The notes beneath the pieces are model-generated. The model was not told the origin of the DNA. It did no database searches and saw only the letters and a list, made by a program, of their open reading frames with translations. This document shows, piece by piece, positions 14,048-26,457 of a stretch of 64,000 bases of DNA (position 1 is the first letter of the stretch; every line of letters starts with the position of its first letter). The DNA lies in assembly GCA_965153455.1 (NCBI GenBank), contig OZ234493.1:27084213-27148212 (forward strand), written 5' to 3'. The position numbers and the translations under genes are program-made. The stretch is from Sphagnum compactum (Eukaryota > Bryophyta > Sphagnopsida > Sphagnales).

Positions 14048-14073
14048 TGTTGTTGTTGTTGTTGTTGTTGTTG
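14048..14073. repeat. (GTT)n repeat abutting the FBT start codon
   Basis: On the transcript strand this is a CAA/ACA repeat in the 5' leader, immediately before the ATG. CAA-rich leaders are unstructured. Confidence 0.8.
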
Positions 14074-14101
14074 CTTCTGTGCTGTGCAGCAGAGATAGCA
14101 A

Positions 14102-17093
14102 AACAGTCTTCCTCCCAGTGTGTGTGTGTGTAAGTAATTTGGCTTGATTATTGTTGCCTTTTTTGTATACTTGATTTTCTCTTCTTCATCCTCACCTTCA
14201 CACAGTAGTAGCCTCTTATGTAACGTTGTGACTGTTGGTGGGAAATGTCACAACCTTCTTCTGCTTCCATCAGCAAACCATTCGTGCCCCGTAATAACAA
14301 AATATGATTTTATTTTTTTTTACCACTAAATTTTTTTGGTGGCGAATTTTCTCCATTTTTCCAAAAAAATACTTTTTATATAAAAAATAGTATTCTGTCA
14401 GAAATACCCTTTTTTAATAATAAAAAATCTCCATAAAATTTTTTTAAAAATTTAAATCGCTACACAATTTTGCCTACAATATGAAAAAGTTACTTAAGAT
14501 TTTCTATTTTTCATACTTTGAAAATCGCCAAATTTGACTCAATATACTTACGGACAATTGCCACTTGAGGAACATCACAAAATTGAAAAAAGAAACAACC
14601 CCTCCCAAATTCAACTAATTTTGCTAAGTTTTTTGAAATTTTCTCCTATTTTTCAATTTCACAAATTTTTATTTTCTATTTGGGACTCAATCAGTGTGTT
14701 TTTTTTTTGGTGGTGAATTTTTGAACTGTGGCGACCAAAGTAGACCCAGTGCAAATTATACAAGCGTTTTTGTTTTTGGAAAATAACTGCAAAAGTCCCC
14801 ATATTTTGATGAAAAAAAGTCACACGTCGCCATATTTAGACAGTGAGTTCCTATTGGTTGTCAGAACTAGGCGAGAATCTTTTTAAAATCTTCTTTAGTG
14901 TCTGACATTTAGCCAAATCTGGCTCATTCCTCTTATGGATGGTCACCATTCCACATAATTGAAAAAATTGGAAAAAAAAAAAAAAAAAAAAAACCCTGTA
15001 CTGACTAGCAACACAATAAAATCTTGAATTCATTGTATTTTGTAAAATTCTTTGTATAGGGTAGACCAGTTGATGACCGAACACTTAAGCACTCAGGGCA
15101 GGCCAGATCGAAAGGGAGGGCTCCGTTGTTTCTGGTTTCCAAACAAAACTTGAACCCCTCCTCTTGGCACATCTGACACACTAACAATCATCGAAAATGG
15201 ATTAGAAATGAGAAAGTTATGAGCCTCCCAAAGCAGAGGGGTCAAGAACTTAAAAAAACAAACCATCGAACATTACAAAGGCTGATTCTCAAACACTCAA
15301 AAAATTCATTTGATGTTGTTCAGTTGCTATTAGAGTTCAAAGATAATTTGTAGAACTTCAGATGACACTCTTATAGGCTAGCACTTAAAATTGTTTAAAA
15401 TGATCAACAAATAAGAAAGTTATGAGGTTTGAAAATAAGAGAGGTTCAAAGAGAAGAAAACAGAAAAAAAATTGCTTTTTGTAAGTTGGAAAGCTTATTT
15501 TTCTTCTTGTTATTTTTTCATTAATCCTTTTCCTTTGCACTGCAAAGATGATTTCTAGAGCTTGAGGTAATTTTTCTTCTTGTTATTTTTTCATTAATCC
15601 TTTTCCTTCACGCCTCAAAAATGATTTCTAGAGCTTGAGGTAACGCTCCCTTATTTATGAGAGCAAAATAGAAAAAAAAAAACCCTGAGCGATGGACATT
15701 GAAATCTTGAACTCATTGTATTTTGTATTCTTCATATTCATATAGTCCGTAAGTTCTTCATGCTCAATTTTTAAATGTGAGGTCAATGCACATTAATTGA
15801 CATTTTAATTCATTGGAATTTTTATTTCAGAATATATATAACCAACCAGTTTTGGCATAAAATTGTATTGAAAGAAATGAGTTTAGCAGCCTTGCTTTTT
15901 AAAAACTTTGACAGTTTCAGAAGGGGTTTGCGGAAAATAAACCCTCCATTTTGCAATGCACTCTGGTTCAATTGTGGCTATGATCATACTTCTGCATTTC
16001 AAAGCATCTTTCCAAGCAACTTGGATGCATTTCAAAGCATCTCAAGACAAAGACCTGCATCCATTAATTCAGCCACATTAATGCCATCCTTGAAAACCTG
16101 CAATCTTCTTTTCACCTCAATGCATTATTCCAGGGCAGAATAGCAACAGTTTTTTTTTTTGGGGACAACTTAAGTTGGTGACCTCATATATATGCCCTCT
16201 AATAAATGCAAGAACCAAGTCGCCACTCATAAGATGGTGAGGCAAGAGACTGCAAATGCTCTAAAACTATTTCTCCCCTTCCAAGTCTCTCAAATTCATG
16301 CATCATTGACCATTAAAACTCTGAGTCAAAATCAACCTTCCATGTGGCCACAGTAACACTGCACAGTACCAAGGGAAAGAAACAGCATGCCACAAGAAGT
16401 GCTGTATCAACCACAAAAAAAAAGACTTTTCTAAACAGGTTCAAATACAGCAGTGTTATGATAGACATATCTACAAGATTGCAGAGCAAAACCCCACTAG
16501 CATTTTGAAGGTCATGGATCCAGCATATCCACCAAAGCCAAACCAAAAGCCCCAACAATGAGTGCAGTCAAAAGTACTACTTACAAAGCATCAGACCATC
16601 ACCTTCATCATGGATAGTAGTGATGAGCTGCTATGCCTCTCCACTGTCAGTGAATGTAGACAATTGTATAACAATCTGCCAAAAATTTCAAGCAAACAGT
16701 TATACATTCATCTGCATCCTGAGTTTCTCTTGCTTTTCTATTGGATTTCCAGAAACAACAGGAAGACTCAGTCATGATGTTGGCGAACACTTAAGAGATG
16801 CAGCTAATCAAAGAGTCACTGGTAACCTCATTCAAGCAATAGCAAGCTTGCAAGGGCAAGCTTCATTTCATTTTAGCTTGTCCCTACCATTTACACAGGT
16901 TCATTGTAAACAGTGCATAACTGACCTAAGCTGAAGGAGGTCAGAAGCCTGGGTATTAAAAAAAGCCATAAGTCAGTGTCATGGCAGGATGAACAATTTC
17001 CACAGACAAATGAGATATTATGGATATTTTACAATGAAGGGGTGTAACAGAAAGAGGAAGGGGGACCGATTGGAATGAAGAGAGAGAGAGATA
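14102..17093. other. Intergenic, FBT promoter side to elongin C 3' flank
   Basis: The AT-rich part (14.1-15.8 kb) includes a 73-bp tandem duplication at 15498-15643. From about 16.2 to 17.05 kb, base composition returns to genic levels and probably holds the elongin C 3' UTR. Open frames at 15868-16143 (+) and 16313-16558 (-) show no recognisable domain. Confidence 0.4.
15498..15643. repeat. 73-bp tandem duplication, two copies
   Basis: TTTTTCTTCTTGTTATTTT at 15498 recurs at 15571, and both copies end ATGATTTCTAGAGCTTGAGG. The copies differ mainly around the GCACTGCAAAG / CACGCCTCAAA segment. Confidence 0.85.
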
Positions 17094-18389
17094 TTAGGTG
17101 TGAAGGTAATTGGCAGCCATCATCAACTCAAGAGTCATTTCTGGATCAATGTGGAACTCTGTCTCCTTGCCACTGCACAGAAATGTAACCAAGCTTGTCA
17201 TCAGAGTCCATTTCCTTCCCTGCTTATATACAATCTTTCTCCATTGTGCTACCTGTACAAGTACTTGATGCTTGATCCCCTTTTACAAAAACTTTCAATT
17301 GAGGGCTCAGCACTCCCTACTGATTTTAAACCTAATTATACACCCCCACACAACCCCTTCCCCCCCCCCCCCCTCTTCTTGCTCCCAAACCAAATGTGCA
17401 TAATTTCACAACTCCAAATGCTAGTGAGTTGGAGCAAGAGACTAACCTAGCAAATTGCAAGGACCAGTAAAAGTACTGGCATACTTTCTCAAGAATCGGT
17501 GCACTGATCTCCGGGAACCTCACTTCTCCCAACTGAGTCTCTGTGAAACTACCTGTACAAGAGGACATCAGCTCAATAACTCTGTTTATATGTTCCTCTT
17601 CAAAGAAAGGACCTGATGATCACAGGAAAAAGTCTCCCAAGATTACCTTACAGTACCAATGTCCAGACTCCAGAACAATGAAATTGAAGGGATCATGCAA
17701 ATTGTCCATAGTTTCAGATTTTTGCAAGCTCAATCTCTCTGGACATAACCAAATGGATAACAAATACAGGACATGGGCATTTGATGATATAAGAAGAAGA
17801 AGAAGTGCTATAACCTAGAGAAATCCCCTCCCATTTTCAGAACCCTAGAAGCAGATTGCAAATCTCAATTGCATATGAGATGTCGACCAACGAGTAGAAT
17901 CGTCAAAGAGACATCATCATTTCACGTTTCACACACAGGAAAGCCAAGCAATATATTCCTTTAAGAGGGAAAAAAAAAACACATACAAACACACGCACAC
18001 CTGCACACAAACCCTAATCCAGTCCGAGAAACGTGAAGAAGAAAAATGGAGCGAAGGAACACACTTCCCAGCCAAGTAGTAATACACACGACACGACTAG
18101 GAAACAAATTGTGAAGAACTGCAAAACCCTAGTCAATAAAAACACAGAGAAGAAGAAAGCAACGGTCTAAGGAGCTTGATATAGGGCATACCATCTCCAC
18201 AGAAGAAGAAGACGAAGAAGAAGAAGAAGAAGAGAAAGGCAATGGAAATCGAGTCAAGGATTTGATTTCCGCACCAGTTGAAGTTAACATATTCTTCAAC
18301 GTATTGGAGACCAGCGCCGCCTCCCGCTCTATAACGAACTCGTAACCTTCGGCGCTTATGAGCCTCACCGTATCCTCCTTTCGCACCAT
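17094..18389 (-). CDS. ELC: Elongin C (SKP1-like BTB-fold protein)
   Basis: Three exons, 18389-18275, 17552-17447 and 17172-17094, join to 99 residues, the normal size for the family. The start MVRKEDTVRLISAEGYEF, the middle block EVRFPEISAPILEKVCQYFYW and the end MMAANYLHT are near-identical to Arabidopsis elongin C as I recall it. Elongin C adapts substrate receptors with BC-box motifs to cullin ubiquitin ligases and also works with elongin A. I start at 18389 because upstream in-frame sequence (to 18527) is an Arg/Glu-rich low-complexity stretch from a purine-rich leader. Intron 1 contains (GAA)n near 18201-18236; intron 2 contains an interrupted-free C run at about 17351-17364. Confidence 0.95.
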
Positions 18390-21300
18390 CCTCTCCGCCG
18401 CCGCTGTTCTTCTTTTCCGTCTGTCTCTTCTTTCTTCCTTCTTCCTTCTTCTTTCTTCTTCTCTCCTCAAGTGTTCAACCCTAATACCCAAGACTACCAA
18501 AAACGCTTCACTAACTTTTGTATACAAGGGAAAATTGCAGGCGTACTAATTAATATACATATGGGATTAAAGCTAGGTGCTATTGGGAACACCTTTTGGG
18601 AACACATTGAGAACCTAGGGAAACCCAAGACTATTTCAAACATTTTATTTGAACAATTTGAACAAACTATTTTCATCTATTAGCCAATTGAATGCACTTC
18701 AAAAGCTTCACATGGTGAAAGGAACAAAGCAAAAATGAAAAAAATCTTTTATATAAAAAAAATCCATGAAAGATCTAAATGTAAACCTTTTGCATACATA
18801 AAAATACAATGGCCTTTTTTTCCTCAAAAACTAGGACCTTTATGAAATGTAAGGTTCTATTGACCATTGATCAGGATCTTGTGTAGGTCGTAATATTCTT
18901 GCATGAGGTTTACGCCTTCACAAGCCACAACAAAATAGAAAGGGAAAATGATGATTGTTTTTTTTTATGTAGGTGTGAAGATTTTTTTCCGAGCCAATGG
19001 GTATTGTTGAATTTCTTTTCTTACTTATCTTTATTGAAGTAACAATCCAATGTGTAATACAAAATACAAAGGGAAAATGATGATGGTTTTTTTTTTAATG
19101 TAGGTGTGAAGATTTTTTCCAAGCCAATGGGATTGTTGAATTTGTTTTCTTACTTATCTTTATTGAAGTAACAATCCAATGTGTAATATTGAAATACCTT
19201 GGCAGCTTCAGCACAAATTTTTAATTTTGTCGAATTTTTCAAAAAATAATTAGTTTATTACGTCGAATAATTCAAAATTTATGGTCAGATTTGAGCCCTA
19301 GTCCTCTCCAATATTGTAGAAATGTGTGGAAACAACAAAAAAAAAACTTTTCGATAATGGAAGTAGTTTTATTATATTTAATTTGTAGTTGTTGAAATTT
19401 TCAAAATCAACATTAAATTATCAAATTAAATTCTCAAAATTAATTATTTGACAAAACCAAGGTATTACACTAACTATTTATAGACAAGGTTCTTGCATTC
19501 TATTATAATTAAAAGTTGATTTGAAACTTCTAAAAAAAAAAGGTCAAATAATTTATTTATTTAAAAAGGTATATAATTATTCTAAACATGCCCAACACCA
19601 CACATAGGTTTATGATTAAACACCTACATAGTGTAGAGTGAGGTCAACAATTAAATGTTCACAAGGTAACCCATTGTCGAGATTAACATCTATTACCAAA
19701 TGCCCAATTTTTTAAATGTGTTTGGTTTTTTTTCTCCACAAGGTTATAATGGGCTTATATTGTATTCGAGTTTTTTTTAACAAGGTCAAAATGAGTTTTT
19801 TTGTGTATTTGGTTATAGGTGTAAATCTGGGCAATTTAAGAAAATAGTGACCACTATTATGGTGCGGTAATGTTTTGTTAAGAGGGTTGAAGTGACCAGA
19901 CAAATATGTACAATTATCCATAAATGAAACAAGCGCAAAAAAGAAGGGCTTATTTATTTGTCTTTGGTTTTCGGTGTGTTGTAGGTTAATTTCTAAAATC
20001 ACCCATATTAACTTGAGTTAATCTATTGTTTAGTGATGGGGATTGTTAATTTAATGATAGAAAATGAGTTGAACATAAATGTGCAAAAACCTTAAATGTG
20101 TTCCCATGTTTAAATGTGAAGCAACACAATTAAACACAACAATAAGGAGCTTCGATTTTCAATAGTCAAGTCGAAACATTTATGATCATCTTAAAAGTCA
20201 CACCATTTTTGTAAACATTTCATCCCCGCCAAAACAAATCAACACATTTACAATTTAATTAAAGTTGATTACAATCAAACATCCACTTATCATATTCCTA
20301 ATCTCAAAAAATTTAACATGTTTGATCTAGCAAAAAAATATCCAAAATTAATTTCGATGTTTTTTTTGTCAAAAAATGAGTTCCTAATGCCATTGTTTTG
20401 AAAGCTAAAATAAATGATGACAAACCAAAGCTCAAAGTGGAAGGTGTTGAAAGTGTAATCAAGTATGAAAATAAATGTAGACATATTAAAACAAGTTCAA
20501 AAAGAGCATATTATAGTACCTTTACCATTTAAGCCATAATTAAAATAGTAATAATAATTTCAAAATTTCAAAATTTTTACTAACTACCTTGTCAAAAGTT
20601 TTACAAACTTAATTTTGAAAATTTGAAAATTATGGATCATTATGTTCATTTGTCCATGAGCACTTCTGATTTTAGCCATCACACATGAATTCTAATAATA
20701 AATATTTATTTGAAATCAGTACATGCCTTAAATCATTATAATTGATTGACTCATTTTGTGAGAGTCTAATTTAACAACATTTAAACTACTTATTTTTTTA
20801 ATACCCATATAATTACATAAATATTTATTGCAATAATATGCTAGATTATTATTTTTCATTTTTATTATATCCAATTTTTAAAAAAAATTGTGATTATAAG
20901 GCCAAAATGAAAAATAAAATTCAAAATGGTAAAAGTATTATGGTACATAAACAAGGATTGCAAAGAACAATACAAAAGTTGAGACAAAAGTTTTATTAAC
21001 AAGGGAAGAGGATGCTGCAATAGTTGCATGAATTTTTGCTATACAAAAAATAAGATTATCAATATGAACATAGCAAAACTCAAACCTTGACCACCACCAT
21101 TTAAAATTTTAATATTAGGGAATAATTAATGATATTAATTGAAACATTGACACCCATAATTGACTATTTATTGTCTTGAGCATAAAAATTACCATCACAA
21201 CAAGATTTCCAAATGACACAAAAAAAACCTTAAATGTAAGCTCAAACATGAAAACAAGATTATAAATAATTCCTAATAAAGAGCCTAGTGGTTACCTTTG

Positions 21301-24214
21301 TGGCCTTCACAATTACTAAATGTGCAAAAAAAATAAATGGATTATAATTACATTATATAAGTATTCAAAAATTAAAAATAAAATTAAAAAATTCATTTTT
21401 TTATAAAAATAGTGGTTTAAAAATGGTAGTTACACCATGCAACAAAATTATTGCTTAGTATGTAATAATATTATCTTAAGAAGGAAGGAAAAAACACACA
21501 TTTTTTCAAACCAGTGAAAGAAAAACAAAAAAGACAAAGGTAGTTTACAAATAGTTATTTTACCTTATAACATAATTATCACCTAACATAAATATTTTTC
21601 AATTAAAAAATAAGTGAAATTTTTTCAACAAGGTGGTCAACTAAAAAAAAATTAAAATAAGTCCATAAGTACCTTCAAGTTTTCTTATTACAGTAACAGC
21701 TTTTTAGGTTCAACAAAAATTATATTATTTTTTAAATGCCAAATTTTAAAAAAATTATGGTCACTTCCTGTTGAATTTTTTAAAACTATTTTTTATTGAA
21801 GCAAAAATTTCATAGGATTCTTGAATTATTTTTTAAAAATTTCCTTTGCCACTAAACACCCCTTAAAGAGAATCCAACACTTCTTACAAGCTTACTAGTG
21901 TAACCTTACAAAGAACTGCATTGTTTTGCCATGGTTTTTCATTTTTTTCCCTTTTTGAATTTGTGTATGCAATAAATGTAAAAAATGAACCATGTTTTTC
22001 AATGCCTAATGGTATGCCAATGGTTAGTGCCATATTTTTTACAAGGGAAGATCTAGCATCAAAACTTGTGCCATGAATCAAAACATTTGTGTTGAACATT
22101 GGTGATGAATAACATGCGTTTCCAAACCATATCTTCTTCATTATTCCACCAAAGTATTATGCATGTGCATCTTCCATTATTAATGGAAAAATATAACAAA
22201 GTGAAATTAATTTTTTTTTAAAAGCAATCATTCCCATTTTCCTTTAGTTTTCAAATCTTTCATCATTTTCCTTCTACATAATAGTTTTTTCCTTCAAATC
22301 TAATCCAAAATCCTTACATTTAATGCAAACTAACCTATCAAGTAACATTTTAAAATTAATTAAAATTAACATCATTTCCTAATTTAATGAAAGTAATAAG
22401 TGAACCTATTATTGATTATTTTTACAATTATCAAGTTGCCCTACTAACCCAATTCAGTAACGAGTTTAAGTAGAATTTACCTTTCAACATTGATAATCAA
22501 AAACAAAAAACATAAAATGTGTAAAAAAAAATTTTAAACATAATTTTATTAAAACAACGTAAGAAAACATAAATTTGAAGTGAAGGAAACAAAACTATGG
22601 TGCACAATCATACTTCAAATTGGTGTTGAACAAATTAAAAATAATTATGAAAATTATTTTTATGTATACACACATTTGGGAACTTAATTCAAAGAAACTC
22701 CCATATAAAAATATTTGAAAATATGGATGAAAAATGGTCATTCATACATGATGATGTTGGCAATGATGTTGATGATGATATTAGCAATAACTTGGGGAAC
22801 TATTGTGAGACATTATTTATAACATTCATCAATCGAAAGGATTATAAAGCACAAGGACTAACGATTTAACCCTAATAAACATTATATATACAGATGGACA
22901 AACATTGTACAATGAACCCAATTATTTTGCATACCACATTTGAAATTTAAATGAATATATAGTTTAAGTAAACAAATAGGCAAATGTAAAGTTATAGCTA
23001 CATGTTTTGGACCAACAACATGATTCATGATGTTCTCAAAACATGAAAGAACAAACACAATGCACATTTTGCAAACCATGAAATGCATATGATCACCTAT
23101 TTTGTTTAAACAAAACAAACAATTTTTATTTATTTTTAACATTGAATCTCCATATATATGAATTGAAAATAGAAAATTCATGAACTAACATACCAATGGT
23201 CGATCATTTTAGCCAACGACTAGATATTTTCTTACAACTTGAAATGTTTATAAATATTTGTCCACCCCAAGACAGTGCTCAAAACTGAGCAAAATTTTGC
23301 CTCACAATTGCCCTAAAATACGAAGGCAAACAAGAACACGTTTTGTTACATGTGGAGAAATTTCCTAGTCTATTTGGAGAGCACCTTACAAAAGAGAGGA
23401 TATTACGCCTAATCCCTAAGAGTGGGTCGGATCTTAGACCTGCAAGCCTAAGGTCTGTAAGAGAAGTAGATGGCATAAGAAGGCTCCCCTTCATATGCCT
23501 TGTGATCAACATATGTTTAGGTTCATGATAACCTTGGCTTTGCCTTGTGCTCTCCATTGGGTAAAGCCAATGCGTTGGGTACAAGTCCCAAAATGTGGGG
23601 CCAAGCCATGTAGTAGTATTAGTACCTATGTAGTATATTTGCAAGAGCACCGTTGAGGAAGGTGATAATTGTCCCAACTCTGAAAGTGTAGAAATATCTC
23701 TCATAAGAATGAAGAAATCTCCATTCTCAAGACTAAGAAAAGGCAAAGCAAGGTTAACACTTCTTCAACCAGCCGCAGAGAATTCCAAAGAAGAAAAGGA
23801 AAAACAGAGAACAAAGCACCAAGAAACAAAACAACATGAAAGCTGTAGAAACTAGGGAGTCCACTAGCAGACTCCATCCACACAGTAAGGTGGGGGGGGC
23901 TGTTACCCAATGTGTTGGTTGGAAAGGGCAATTCGTCAAGAGACACATGCAAGGGGTTTTATGACCATTCAGGCACAAGGATCATCACCACCCCCACTGC
24001 TGGTTTTTATTGATCTGACAAGAGGAGCACCACCACCACCACCATGGACATATGTCCCCTTCTTGAGACATGTGCAGCACAACACACTCTTCTCACCCCT
24101 TATCAGATCAGAGAGCTCTGTCTGTTTGCTATGAACTCATCATACATATGAGAAAGAAACATAAAGTCCCACAATGCATAGAGGGCAAGATTCATCATAA
24201 TCAAGACCCCCGAG
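18390..24214. other. AT-rich intergenic desert
   Basis: About 5.8 kb. The first 150 bases are the elongin C leader and promoter. From 18.7 to 23.2 kb the sequence is very AT-rich, and all open frames are short and low-complexity. It contains the repeat pair at 18939-19190. From 23.3 to 24.2 kb the composition rises and could be an old LTR or UTR remnant, but I found no paired LTR, primer site or polyprotein. Confidence 0.5.
18939..19190. repeat. Repeat family A, tandem pair (about 129-bp unit)
   Basis: AAAGGGAAAATGATGAT begins both copies (near 18938 and 19067). Each continues with ATGTAGGTGTGAAGATTTTT and TTGAAGTAACAATCCAATGT. The copies are about 90 percent alike by eye. Related sequence lies in the RABA intron. 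Confidence 0.8.
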
Positions 24215-25012
24215 ATGTTTGATGACAAAGACCTGTCTCTGCCCGGTCCAAGAAGGGTTCTGATATGTGCAAAACATACAAGCAAATTGTGTGTCTCAAA
24301 AGGATGCTCACCTGCCTTCTCCTGTGCAAACAAGGTCAAGGTTTCACCTCTGCGATTGTCAGATTGGTGTGATGTGCCTTGCTCATGTCCTAGCTCTCCT
24401 TCTTCAGCTCTTCTTTGCTCTAATCCTGTCTCAAAGCCTTGCTTAAGACTGAACTCCCCTGCTGGCTCTAGACCCACATCTCCTATGTTAGCTCCTTGCT
24501 CCAGTCGTACCAGTTGTGTTGCCTGCTCAAGACTTGTGTCTCCTGCTCATTCAAATTCCAACTCTCCTCACTCAAGGCCTGTCTCTCCTCCTCATTCAAG
24601 ACCTCCCTCCCCTAGTAAATGCCAAAGATCCATCTCCACCACATCTGGGGGCTCAAGGCCTGTCTGCACTTCTTGCTTGTTACCTTTCTCTGGTCCTCTC
24701 TGCAGACCTATCTCTCCTTGCTCAAGATCTGTCTTCTCTCCATGGCCAAAACCTGTTGTCCCACGCAAACACCCCTCTGTCACCAGGGGACGTGACAAAA
24801 GTCCTTCCTCACAACAAGATTCATCACTACAATGTAAGCTCTATATTCCTTGCAGAGACTGCCACTGTCACAAAGTCTGGACTACTGCTCATGGACGTCC
24901 AGCATCCTGTTCAAAAACAACTCTGTGTCGAAACTGCCCTTGTCATAATAAGAAGTCAAGTCCTTCTAGAGGGAGGAAAAGCTCAAATGTCAACAGACCA
25001 AGGTCTTCATAA
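24215..25012 (+). CDS. Ser/Pro/Cys-rich repeat ORF, function unknown
   Basis: A 265-codon frame in a stretch of genic base composition. I do not recognise a family. Residues about 66-176 are degenerate 7- to 8-residue units around SR-x-x-SP, for example HSRPVSPP followed by HSRPPSP. Two matched C-x2-C-x-C-H motifs occur at residues 213-219 (CRDCHCH) and 238-244 (CRNCPCH), then a basic SRGRKSS tail. No signal peptide or membrane segment. After the TAA the same frame continues open for 37 codons (25013-25123) with the same Ser/Pro/Arg composition before TGA. This suggests a nonsense mutation or a missed splice. The minus strand is also partly open here, but its repeats contain stops. It could be one exon of a larger SR/SP-rich gene or a decaying one. 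Confidence 0.35.
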   Translation: MFDDKDLSLPGPRRVLICAKHTSKLCVSKGCSPAFSCANKVKVSPLRLSDWCDVPCSCPSSPSSALLCSNPVSKPCLRLNSPAGSRPTSPMLAPCSSRTSCVACSRLVSPAHSNSNSPHSRPVSPPHSRPPSPSKCQRSISTTSGGSRPVCTSCLLPFSGPLCRPISPCSRSVFSPWPKPVVPRKHPSVTRGRDKSPSSQQDSSLQCKLYIPCRDCHCHKVWTTAHGRPASCSKTTLCRNCPCHNKKSSPSRGRKSSNVNRPRSS

Positions 25013-25126
25013 CACCCAGATAGACGTCATGGTAGTCCCTCTAAAGGAAAGCTGGTGACAGCAGAAAATGTGGGATTGACTCCTACATCTACAAATCCAT
25101 CTTCCCCTTGTAAAGCAACTCCTTGA

Positions 25127-26457
25127 ATTGTATCTTCTTCACCAGGCTCATCACCACCCAGAGTGCCAACAGAGAGGTGCTGTCAAATTCAGTCCATTGG
25201 CAATCACTTCAGAATCAATGAATTGGAATCCCTATCTCCGAATTGCACAGCTTCATCCTAAAATGTGTGGCCTTGAAAGCTCAGTCAACCTTTCACCTGA
25301 CGCTTCAAAAGGAATTAGTCCCAATGAAGTTAAGCCAAAGCAACAATGCTCCCAGCCTGCAACACCCAAAAGGTGAAAGCAGCAACTCTCACAACAGCCA
25401 GCTTGAATGATGATCTGAGGGTGGGAAGTGGCAAAATGCTGCTGCTGCGCTGCTGCTCCCTCATGTGCTGTTACCTTGATCTGTGAGTAGAGGACCTTGC
25501 AGCACATGGAGGTAGGTGTGCCAGATCTATGTTCTTCCACCTGTTTCTCTACAATCCTGGAATTGATCTTAAGACTCTCTCAGCAGAATTTGCAAGAACA
25601 CACTGAACTGTGTAAACTTTGACACTGAAGCATATAAATAACTGTCTATCTCTTATCATAAGATCAGATCTTTCTTCAATAGCAGAAGTATCCTAGACTC
25701 TTCAAAACTGGCTCCATAGAAGCAATGGGGAACAGTGCAGAGCACATAAGCTCAAAGTGGATAACATTTCTCAATTTCTGTTCAGATGCACAGTGCAGGT
25801 AAGCAGTAAGTAGAAAGTTTAGTGTTATCCAACAAATGCCACTGCAGGCTTTGAGCAACAAGCTGAACAAAAATTGCATAACAAGCAATATAACTGAACT
25901 GAACTAGCACAGTATCTCTGCAACAGCATTCGATTCCAGTTTCAATGCTGATCAAAGAAGTCACTTGAAATTCCAGAGCTTCTCCCATTCACCAATTGGG
26001 AAATGCTGATGATGGTGTTCATAGTACGTATCAGGATGCCTAATGCTTGTCAACTTGCAACATCCACAAACTGTCTCAGGAAATACATGTCTACTGAGGT
26101 TTGTCACTTAAGTAGTGATCAACCTGAGTCCTTAGAACCTTGACAAGAAGGCATCTAGAAGGCTAAAATGCAAATCAAATGAGACAACACGATTGATTAG
26201 CAGGAGCCATAGCAAGGATGCTATTGAGCAAACCACCCTTCAACAAAATATGGTGATTCTCTTTCTCTTGCTCAATAAGATATAAGGAGAATTCCTGCCA
26301 TAAAACTCTGATGGTTTGCAAAGCACTGCAAACCACCATCAACCTTGAAGCCTGGCAAGATTTGCACCCTGTAAGTATTAGGAATGCATTGACAAGACAT
26401 CAGCAACACTCTACTGTAAACCCAAAGTGTGCCGTATGTGGTCAATATGTCACACTT
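25127..26457. other. Intergenic / 3' flank of PH1
   Basis: Near-genic base composition with no recognised coding block. Short frames at 25128-25376 (+) and 25253-25540 (-) lack domains. Probably includes the 3' UTR of the minus-strand PH1 gene. Confidence 0.35.

Noticed and set aside
14048-14101. Upstream ATG giving the transporter a poly-Thr N-terminus
   Set aside because: The Thr run is the (GTT)n microsatellite; family members start at the MKWFK-like position.
23300-24100. Possible LTR or retroelement remnant
   Set aside because: No second LTR, primer-binding site, polypurine tract or polyprotein fragment could be identified.
24103-24477. Minus-strand 124-codon frame opposite the Ser/Pro-rich ORF
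   Set aside because: Its repeat region on the same strand is broken by stops upstream, whereas the plus strand stays open through all repeats.
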